Assembly (NCBI GenBank): GCA_017852615.1
Contig: JAFMKX010000024.1
Span: 1 to 10,520, forward strand
DNA length: 10,520 nucleotides
From: Pontimonas sp.
GTDB lineage: Bacteria; Actinomycetota; Actinomycetes; Actinomycetales; Microbacteriaceae
Direction: 5' to 3'
Position 1 is the stretch's first letter, and the number at the start of each line of letters is the position of its first letter. Shown here piece after piece: positions 1-5,274 of the stretch. Below the pieces are notes generated by a model. That model ran no database searches. It was not told the origin of the DNA and saw only the letters and a list, made by a program, of their open reading frames with translations. The translations under genes were made by a program, and so were the position numbers.

Positions 1-357
1 GACCTCGGTTTTGCTCCCGTTATGACTCTGCGCGCGCCCATTATTTCGGTGGATGAGAAACGTCACACCGCCCGAGTAGGCATCGGATATGGCGATGGAG
101 TCCTCCCCCTGCCACCGAACACAGGCTGGGTGGCGTGGAAGGGAACACGCCTCGATATTCGCGAGGTGGCCGTGGACCATCTCGTGATTGATATTGACCC
201 CACCACCATCCCCACCACCGGGGACATGCTCACCCTGTGGGGAGACCCCGACGCGGGCTCACCCCTGGCCGAAGACTGGGCTAGCTGGGCAGGCACCATT
301 GGCGACGAGGTCGTCGCTGCTCTCGGCGCCCATATTCAGCGCCGCTTTATCGACTAG
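1..357 (+). CDS. Alanine racemase-like protein, C-terminal domain (5' end outside window)
   Basis: The frame is open from base 1 to the TAG at 355-357, giving 118 visible residues; the ATG at 22 is internal, because DLGFAPVMTLRA before and across it matches the family's strand leading into the C-terminal beta domain. Alanine racemases are fold-III PLP enzymes that interconvert L- and D-amino acids, usually making D-Ala for peptidoglycan. The family's IGYxDG motif is seen as GIGYGDG (visible residues 27-33), and the active-site 'MDQ' region appears as VAVDH (57-61). Between IISV (14-17) and GIGYGDG only about nine residues remain, so the usual loop with the second catalytic Tyr (SYG motif, Tyr265 in Geobacillus Alr) is missing, and Met of MDQ is Val. 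The PLP-binding Lys would lie in the unseen N-terminal half. The gene converges on the gatD-like gene with a 3-nt gap. It may be a non-canonical racemase, a PLP-binding relative with another activity, or inactive. Family assignment is fairly sure; function is not. Confidence 0.75.
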   Translation, partial: DLGFAPVMTLRAPIISVDEKRHTARVGIGYGDGVLPLPPNTGWVAWKGTRLDIREVAVDHLVIDIDPTTIPTTGDMLTLWGDPDAGSPLAEDWASWAGTIGDEVVAALGAHIQRRFID

Positions 358-360
358 GAG

Positions 361-1098
361 TTATTTCCGGGAGCCCTGGGCTAATCGGGCGACAATCTTT
401 GCTCGAGCACGCTGCGCCAAAGACTCAACCCGGTGGTGATACTCACCAAACTCAGGCGTGAGCCCTCGAGTGGCCAGAACAGCAACGACGAGATCATTGG
501 ACCAGTGTGGGTTGAGAGCTAAGGCCGGACCGCCAATCTTGGTGGCAAATAAGCTCGGTGACACGATTCCTTCTTCGGAGGGAAACTCCCCAGCACGTGC
601 ACTGAGGTTCACCAACACCTGGGAGGGATCGAGCAGCGTGGTGTGGCCAATGGCGTTGACATAACCAGCACTGTCTCGCCCTTGATAATCCACTCCCGCC
701 ACTTCGCCAGAAAACCTCGGTGCCCGAAGATCGGCTTCCGAGGGGAACACCCCAGCACCGGGAATAACCCGGCCTTCCGGAGTTGTCAGGGATGCCCCTA
801 ACAGGTCCCACCCTGTGCCCTGAGCGCACCAAATTGCTCCTCGGGCGCTCCAGGCGTGAAAGAGCTGCACCAGACCCAGGATCGCGCTCGCGCCAGGGTT
901 GATGCTGGAGGTGGACCCACTGCCCACACACACGATGTCGACATCGGACACCGCATCCTGTGGGGAATGAATATCCACCATCGACACGTCATACCCAAGA
1001 TGACGCAGTGAAGATCCCAGAATTTCTGCCGATGCACTGGAGCCATTGAGTCCCAGGATCTGGGGCAACACCCGAGCAATCGTGAAGGAGGTACTCAC
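361..1098 (-). CDS. gatD: GatD-like class I glutamine amidotransferase homologue lacking the catalytic Cys and His
   Basis: 245 aa, GTG start at 1098-1096, TAA at 363-361. The start overlaps the upstream stop as GTGA, with a GAGGGG ribosome-binding site just upstream. Canonical GatD strips ammonia from glutamine and passes it to MurT, which amidates D-Glu of lipid II. The fold can be followed: RVLPQILGLNG at residues 9-19, the nucleophile-elbow region WCAQGTGWDLLG (90-101), GYVNAIGHT (145-153) where the family has GFENHGGRT, and the C-terminal ATKIGGPALALNP (185-197) where it has TYLHGPxLxxNP. Aligned by eye, the nucleophile Cys is Gly94, the catalytic His is Gly189, and the YGDxGN and GGGEDxxQ signatures are replaced by LNGSSAS and GSGSTSSIN. 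A nearby Cys91 is three residues out of register. The protein is full length with no stops, so it is unlikely to be decaying. I infer a pseudo-glutaminase, perhaps a structural partner of the MurT-like protein. The gene symbol reflects homology, not proven activity. Confidence 0.8.
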   Translation of the reverse strand: MSTSFTIARVLPQILGLNGSSASAEILGSSLRHLGYDVSMVDIHSPQDAVSDVDIVCVGSGSTSSINPGASAILGLVQLFHAWSARGAIWCAQGTGWDLLGASLTTPEGRVIPGAGVFPSEADLRAPRFSGEVAGVDYQGRDSAGYVNAIGHTTLLDPSQVLVNLSARAGEFPSEEGIVSPSLFATKIGGPALALNPHWSNDLVVAVLATRGLTPEFGEYHHRVESLAQRARAKIVARLAQGSRK

Positions 1099-2381
1099 GA
1101 GGCCCCCTCGAGTTCCTTGTAGCCCGCAAGGCGCCGAATGCTCATCATCTGTTCGTAGTTCACAATCGCGTGCACGGGCTGGGCGGTGCTAGCCGCTAAT
1201 CCCACCACGTGTCGAAGACCCTCAGCGGTATCTTCCACGATGTGGCCATAGGGAATTCCCCGGGTTTCTAGGAAAAGCGCCCACTGCAGGGCTTTGGAAC
1301 CCGAGAGCACATCGACGTGATCGAGCACCGAGATGTCGGCGTCATATATCCACGATGGATCGGGAGTTCCCTCATCGACGGCAATCCAGACGCGCTCCAG
1401 AGGTCCTTCCAGAGCATCAAGATTGACCTGGAGGCTGGGAAGGTTTTTCATCATGGTCAGAGCAATCTGGCGACCGCGATACGTGATGACTTCCCCCCGT
1501 CCAAAAACCGGTGCACCGCCTGCCATGGCAGTGGCCACTCGATCGGCCTGGAGGCCATCGTCCACCATCACATCAGCCATGGCCAAAGCCAAGGTCGCAT
1601 CGACCCCGTAATGCAATCCGGGTGCAGGAAGCTCAAGGGTGAGCGAATTCCCCGAGACCTCAATTGTTGCGACGCTTCCCTCCATAGTGCGAAGAAGTGC
1701 GCGCGGCGCGCTGTGGTCGATATTCACGCCAGGGTCCTCGTCCTGGTCAAAAAACAACGCAGCGGGAACTAAGCCATGGCTTGCGCTCAGGCGCGCTTGA
1801 TCCGAGACATCGATGGTGTGGACGAGCTGCCCGCTCTGAGAAAGTTTTGCGCCCATCATCGCCAGATTGGGATCCCCCGCGTTGAGCACAACACCGTGTA
1901 ACGCCCCTGCTGAGAGATCATGAAGCATGCGATAGACGTTTTCTGGTTCGCCAAAACGATTGAGTTGGTCCACCTGGACGTTGGTAAGCACCACCCAATC
2001 CGGTTTCACCAGGGCAGCGATCTGAGCGCCATAGGCCTCATCAACTTCTAAGACAGCAATATCTGCTCGGAGTCTGCCCCGCAGGCTCGCCTGGGCGACC
2101 AAGGCAGATGCCAAGCCCTGGGGCAAATTACCCCCAGCGGGATTGGTAAAAACCGTCATCCCGTGGGCGCGCAGGATAGAAGCCAACATGGTCGTAGTGG
2201 TCGATTTCCCGTTGGAACCCGAGACGAAAATAACTCCATGGGCCAGATTCGACAACGTGGCACCCAAAATGTCGGGACGCATTCGAAGGAGAACTAATCC
2301 CGGAAAGGCTGACCCTCCGCCTCGAAGCCTCGTCGCAAAGCGAGCACACTTAGCAAGGGCGAAGGCAAGAAATTGACCCAT
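1095..2381 (-). CDS. murT: MurT-like Mur ligase (lipid II isoglutaminyl synthase subunit homologue), zinc ribbon absent
   Basis: 428 aa, ATG at 2381, TGA at 1097-1095. Mur-ligase fold: an N-terminal GGG-A-PGLV segment (21-30), ATP-binding P-loop SGSNGKSTTTT (54-64), TNPAGGNLPQG (79-89), EVDEA (112-116), NVQVDQLNRFGE (134-145), FGRGE (293-297), and a C-terminal DPSWIYDAD (341-349) matching the family's DVSWIWDVD, so the Asp proposed to handle the amine (Asp349 in S. aureus MurT) may be kept. MurT activates the D-Glu alpha-carboxyl of lipid II with ATP on the inner membrane face. Unusual points: family MurT carries a four-Cys zinc ribbon in the middle domain, but here residues 190-235 have no Cys and the only Cys in the protein is C12; LNADDP is LNAGDP; KNPAG is KNLPS; the YNA motif is altered. 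The gene starts 5 nt after the rpoD stop with no clear ribosome-binding site, suggesting re-initiation, and overlaps the next gene by 4 nt. Family sure; substrate and amine donor uncertain. Confidence 0.85.
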   Translation of the reverse strand: MGQFLAFALAKCARFATRLRGGGSAFPGLVLLRMRPDILGATLSNLAHGVIFVSGSNGKSTTTTMLASILRAHGMTVFTNPAGGNLPQGLASALVAQASLRGRLRADIAVLEVDEAYGAQIAALVKPDWVVLTNVQVDQLNRFGEPENVYRMLHDLSAGALHGVVLNAGDPNLAMMGAKLSQSGQLVHTIDVSDQARLSASHGLVPAALFFDQDEDPGVNIDHSAPRALLRTMEGSVATIEVSGNSLTLELPAPGLHYGVDATLALAMADVMVDDGLQADRVATAMAGGAPVFGRGEVITYRGRQIALTMMKNLPSLQVNLDALEGPLERVWIAVDEGTPDPSWIYDADISVLDHVDVLSGSKALQWALFLETRGIPYGHIVEDTAEGLRHVVGLAASTAQPVHAIVNYEQMMSIRRLAGYKELEGAS

Positions 2382-2386
2382 GGGAT

Positions 2387-4096
2387 TTATTCGAGGTAGT
2401 CGCGCAGAGCTTGTGACCTCGAGGGGTGGCGCAGTTTGGCCATGGTCTTGGACTCTATTTGTCGTATGCGCTCGCGCGTTACGCCAAAGGTGTCACCAAT
2501 TTGGTCGAGCGTCTTGGGCATTCCATCGCCTAAACCAAAACGCATCCGAATAACGCCCGCTTCGCGCTCCGAGAGCGATTCCAGAAGGCTCTCGAGCTGA
2601 CGCTGCAGCATGGTGAAGCCCACAGCATCGGCTGGCACAACGGCTTCGGTGTCTTCGATCAGGTCGCCGAATTCGCTATCGCCGTCTTCACCCAGAGGAG
2701 TGTGCAGCGAAATGGGCTCACGACCGTATTTCTGAACCTCCACCACCTTCTCAGGGGTCATATCGAGCTCGCGGGCGAGCTCTTCGGGCGTGGGTTCGCG
2801 ACCAAGGTCCTGGAGCATCTGACGCTGGACGCGGGCCAACTTATTGATGACCTCCACCATGTGAACAGGAATACGAATGGTCCGGGCTTGGTCTGCCATG
2901 GCGCGAGTAATCGCCTGACGGATCCACCAGGTGGCGTAGGTAGAGAACTTAAAGCCCTTGGTGTAGTCAAACTTCTCTACCGCGCGGATAAGACCCAAGT
3001 TTCCTTCTTGGATGAGATCCAAGAATTGCATTCCGCGACCGGTGTATCGCTTCGCTAGCGAGACGACGAGTCGAAGGTTAGCTCCCAGCAGGTGGTTCTT
3101 GGCGCGCTGTCCGTCTTTGGCAATCTCGTGCAATTCACGAGCAAGCTTGGTGGTCTTCTGCGAGGCCGTCATCGCCGAGAGTTTTTCCTCGGAGAACAAA
3201 CCAGCTTCAATTCGCAGGGCAAGTTCCACCTCTTGCTCGGCATTAAGCAAAGCGACCTTACCGATTTGCTTGAGGTAATCCTTGACCGGGTCCGCGGTCG
3301 CTCCCGTAATAGTGGTCGAAATAATCGGAGCGTCATCGTCATCCGTGCTCGAGAGAACTAACGCCCCCTGAGGAAGAACTTCTTTTTCTACTTCTTCTTC
3401 GTCATCATCGCTGCCGAGATCCGCCAAACCAGCGATGACTTCGGCACCTAATTTTTCCGCAACGACGTCAGGGGCGACCTCTTCGCCCTCGACTACGACC
3501 TCTTCGACATCCTCGCTAGAAGCAGCGGCCTTGGTCGACGCTTTCGTGGCAGACGCCTTCGTAGCGGGAGCCTTCTTCGCGGGAGCCTTGGCTGGCGTAG
3601 CCTTCGCGGCAGGAGCCTTCTTCGCAGGCTCTTTCTTTGCAGGAGCCTTCTTTGCAGGCGCCTTCTTTGCAGGCGCTTTCGCTGCAGTTTTGGCAGCCGT
3701 GGTCTTCGCGGGGGACTTTGCCGCAGGCTTAGCAGCAGCTTTCTTCGCTGGAGCTTTAGCGGCGGCAGGCTTCTGTGCCGCGGGCTTCGCAGTAGTTGAT
3801 TTTGCAGCCGTGGATTTCGCGGCCGTTGACTTAGCTGCTGGCTTCTTCACTGCTGGCTTCTTCGCAGCGGGAGTTTTCTTCGCAGGCGCCTTGGCAGCGC
3901 TCTTTGCAGGTGTCTTGCTAGCGGAAGTCTTGGTGGACGAAGAAGAGGACTTAGCGGGTGGGGTCACTGGATCTTTCTGAGGTTCAGGCTCTGTATTTCT
4001 TTGAAACAGGCCGCCGATGCGACCAACGAAACTCTTTTTTTCAGGCTTTTTGCCCGCGGGAGCGCTCGACTTTGGTTCTGGTGTGCGTGACGCCAT
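2387..4096 (-). CDS. rpoD: Primary RNA polymerase sigma factor (SigA/HrdB/RpoD)
   Basis: 569 aa. Housekeeping sigma-70 that directs core RNA polymerase to -10/-35 promoters. Residues 1-45 are mixed; about 46-190 is a very basic tail of Lys/Ala/Pro repeats (AKKAP, AAKST); 194-257 is acidic; region 1.2 starts near DPVKDYLKQIGK (269-280). Region 2 includes NLRLVVSLAKRYTGRGM (340-356), DLIQEGNLGLIRAVEKFDY (360-378) and the -10 recognition helix with STYATWWIRQAI (385-396). Region 3 starts near RIPVHMVEVINKL (408-420). Region 4 ends in the -35 helix-turn-helix GVTRERIRQIESKTMAKLRHP (538-558) and the terminal LRDYLE. Regions 2-4 look nearly identical to mycobacterial SigA as I remember it. A purine-rich AGGTGG lies just upstream of the ATG (4101-4106). 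The basic tail resembles that of other actinobacterial SigA proteins. The gene heads the tight murT-gatD unit, so those genes are probably co-transcribed with it. Confidence 0.97.
   Translation of the reverse strand: MASRTPEPKSSAPAGKKPEKKSFVGRIGGLFQRNTEPEPQKDPVTPPAKSSSSSTKTSASKTPAKSAAKAPAKKTPAAKKPAVKKPAAKSTAAKSTAAKSTTAKPAAQKPAAAKAPAKKAAAKPAAKSPAKTTAAKTAAKAPAKKAPAKKAPAKKEPAKKAPAAKATPAKAPAKKAPATKASATKASTKAAASSEDVEEVVVEGEEVAPDVVAEKLGAEVIAGLADLGSDDDEEEVEKEVLPQGALVLSSTDDDDAPIISTTITGATADPVKDYLKQIGKVALLNAEQEVELALRIEAGLFSEEKLSAMTASQKTTKLARELHEIAKDGQRAKNHLLGANLRLVVSLAKRYTGRGMQFLDLIQEGNLGLIRAVEKFDYTKGFKFSTYATWWIRQAITRAMADQARTIRIPVHMVEVINKLARVQRQMLQDLGREPTPEELARELDMTPEKVVEVQKYGREPISLHTPLGEDGDSEFGDLIEDTEAVVPADAVGFTMLQRQLESLLESLSEREAGVIRMRFGLGDGMPKTLDQIGDTFGVTRERIRQIESKTMAKLRHPSRSQALRDYLE
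3609..3683 (-). repeat. Five tandem 15-nt units inside rpoD encoding AKKAP-type pentapeptides
   Basis: Five consecutive units of the form GCAGG-GCCTTCTTT on the plus strand start at 3609, 3624, 3639, 3654 and 3669, differing at one to four positions. Read on the coding strand they give AKKAP/AKKEP pentapeptides at about residues 138-162 of SigA. A second, looser 15-nt block around 3791-3840 gives repeated AAKST. The repeats are in frame and could change copy number by slippage without breaking the gene. Confidence 0.85.
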
Positions 4097-4241
4097 GACC
4101 CACCTGCTTCACTACTCAACGGGCAGTAAGAAAACCCTTGTCAAGTCCTAGTGAGTTTCCACACCAAGTCCTGCCAGGGCCTTCTCCACCATTATGACAC
4201 GCATCCGCTTACTGTGCTCACAAGCGACCCGAACCGAGTGT
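4097..4241 (-). promoter_or_regulatory. Probable rpoD promoter region
   Basis: 145 bp without a gene, upstream of rpoD. On the minus strand I see a perfect TTGACA -35-like hexamer at 4144-4139, but no good -10 at 17 +/- 1 nt after it (the nearest are weak GTTGAG/TTGAGT). Separately, a good -10-like CATAAT lies at 4196-4191, which would give a leader of roughly 88 nt, but its -35 is poor. Either or both may be used. No riboswitch-like structure is apparent. Confidence 0.4.
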
Positions 4242-5171
4242 CTAGAGGGAGTCGCTCCCGTCGCTGGATTCTGACGTGTCTCGCTTGGCAAGGAAATTTT
4301 GTAACTCAGCGGCAATGCTGTCAGCGGTGTGGACGTCCCCATCGGCTCCCATCAAAGGCGAGGGCATGGGGTTATCTTCCATGTAGCTGTCGTGCCGGGT
4401 TTCGAGAGTTTCGACAAGCTTCTGTAGCTCGTTGTTGTTTCCCACTTGATCCGCAATGCCTTGCAGGAATTCTCTCCCCGCTTCTCGAAGCGCATCCGTG
4501 GGAAAAATAAGACCAGTAGCAGAGCTCACACTTTGCAAGGCCGCTACCGCGGCATCGGGGAATTCTGTATCTGCCAAGTAGTGGGGCACTAACACCACGA
4601 AGCCGGCGGTCGGGTGTTCCAGCTCCTGGAGTCGATATTCGATCAGGTGCATCATCGTGCCGGGAACACCGGTGGTGGGTCGCCAGACCGACATGGAATC
4701 GATGATCTCTGTGCGATTGCCACTGACCGTGACGCCGAGAGATCTCGTGTGGGGCACAGGCATCGGAATAGCGTGAACCCAACTACTGGTCGACACCTCC
4801 AAGGTGTTGATGAGTTCCAAAATGGTCGCGCTGGTGTGCTCCCAGCGGAAATCTGGTTCATAACCCGAGAGAAAAAGAAAGGGCGAACCCAACTCGTCTT
4901 TGACCATGTCCAGGGACAACCTCGGTGGTTCATACGAGGTCAACGACGTTTCTTCAAATTGGAAAACGGGACGCCGAGCTCGGTAGTCGATCAACATGTC
5001 GTTGTTGAACGTCCCTACTCGCTCGGTTTCCAACGTCTCGAAAACGTATTTGTTGACCTGGGACACAGCCCCACCAGCGTCAGCAAAACCGGTCAGTCCC
5101 GTGACGAGAGGCAAACCCTTGGGCACACTGGATAACTCCATGGCCTCTTTGAACAACTCATCGCTAAACAT
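4242..5171 (-). CDS. PAC2-family protein (proteasome assembly chaperone-like)
   Basis: 309 aa from the ATG at 5171. A longer frame reaches 5285, but its first 38 residues would run across the divergent pepA start and do not look like the family; the family core begins shortly after MFSDELFKEAMEL with LPLVTGLTGFADAGGAVSQ (about residues 20-38), the characteristic PAC2 'GFxDAGG' motif. Further family features are RPVFQFEE (about 70), LFLSGYEPDFRWE (about 100), a TRSLGVTVSGNR segment (about 143) and VPHYLAD (about 196). The C-terminus (about 235-309) is acidic and probably partly helical. Actinobacterial PAC2 proteins are widespread and are also found where no 20S proteasome is known, so the name does not establish a role. 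The gene is divergent from pepA and upstream of rpoD in the same orientation, 145 bp away. No convincing ribosome-binding site precedes the chosen ATG. Function unknown. Confidence 0.85.
   Translation of the reverse strand: MFSDELFKEAMELSSVPKGLPLVTGLTGFADAGGAVSQVNKYVFETLETERVGTFNNDMLIDYRARRPVFQFEETSLTSYEPPRLSLDMVKDELGSPFLFLSGYEPDFRWEHTSATILELINTLEVSTSSWVHAIPMPVPHTRSLGVTVSGNRTEIIDSMSVWRPTTGVPGTMMHLIEYRLQELEHPTAGFVVLVPHYLADTEFPDAAVAALQSVSSATGLIFPTDALREAGREFLQGIADQVGNNNELQKLVETLETRHDSYMEDNPMPSPLMGADGDVHTADSIAAELQNFLAKRDTSESSDGSDSL
4247..4259 (-). other. Short perfect hairpin at the end of the PAC2 gene
   Basis: GGGAG-TCG-CTCCC is a perfect 5-bp inverted repeat with a 3-nt loop, lying in the last codons of the PAC2-family gene, just before its TAG (4244-4242). 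No T-run follows on the minus strand, so it is not a classical intrinsic terminator. It might weakly protect or attenuate the transcript before rpoD, or be chance. Confidence 0.3.
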
Positions 5172-5274
5172 AGATTCAGGGTACCGGAGGGACCCTAGGG
5201 GAATCGGAAGCTTCGCCCACAGCGTTATCCAGACAGGTCGCACTATCTCGATTTCATATCCGGGGTCGCCTACG
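5172..5274. promoter_or_regulatory. Divergent promoter region between the PAC2-family gene and pepA
   Basis: This 103-bp gap must drive the PAC2-family gene leftwards and pepA rightwards. No strong hexamers stand out. Rightwards, TTATCC (5225-5230) and TCGATT (5248-5253) are spaced by 17 nt but match poorly. Leftwards, a GATAAC-like box is the best -10. An imperfect inverted repeat AGGGT...ACCCT spans about 5178-5196 next to the PAC2 start. Function is inferred from gene orientation only. Confidence 0.4.

Noticed and set aside
361..2381. Calling murT/gatD pseudogenes because key residues are missing
   Set aside because: Both frames are full length, without stops or frameshifts, keep tight translational coupling, and the MurT P-loop is intact; divergence of function fits better than decay.
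3435..3980. 181-residue antisense frame rich in Ala, Phe and Gly that looks membrane-like
   Set aside because: It is the reverse complement of the Lys/Ala/Pro repeat tail of SigA; lysine codons read backwards give Phe/Leu-rich text, so the hydrophobicity is an artefact.
4148..4342. 64-residue minus-strand frame across the PAC2 stop
   Set aside because: It overlaps the PAC2 coding region in another frame, has no recognisable motif, and would occupy the probable rpoD promoter region.
4996..5274. 93-residue upstream extension of pepA
   Set aside because: It runs antisense through the PAC2-family gene; the M17 family begins near MKHMTLPEL at 5275.
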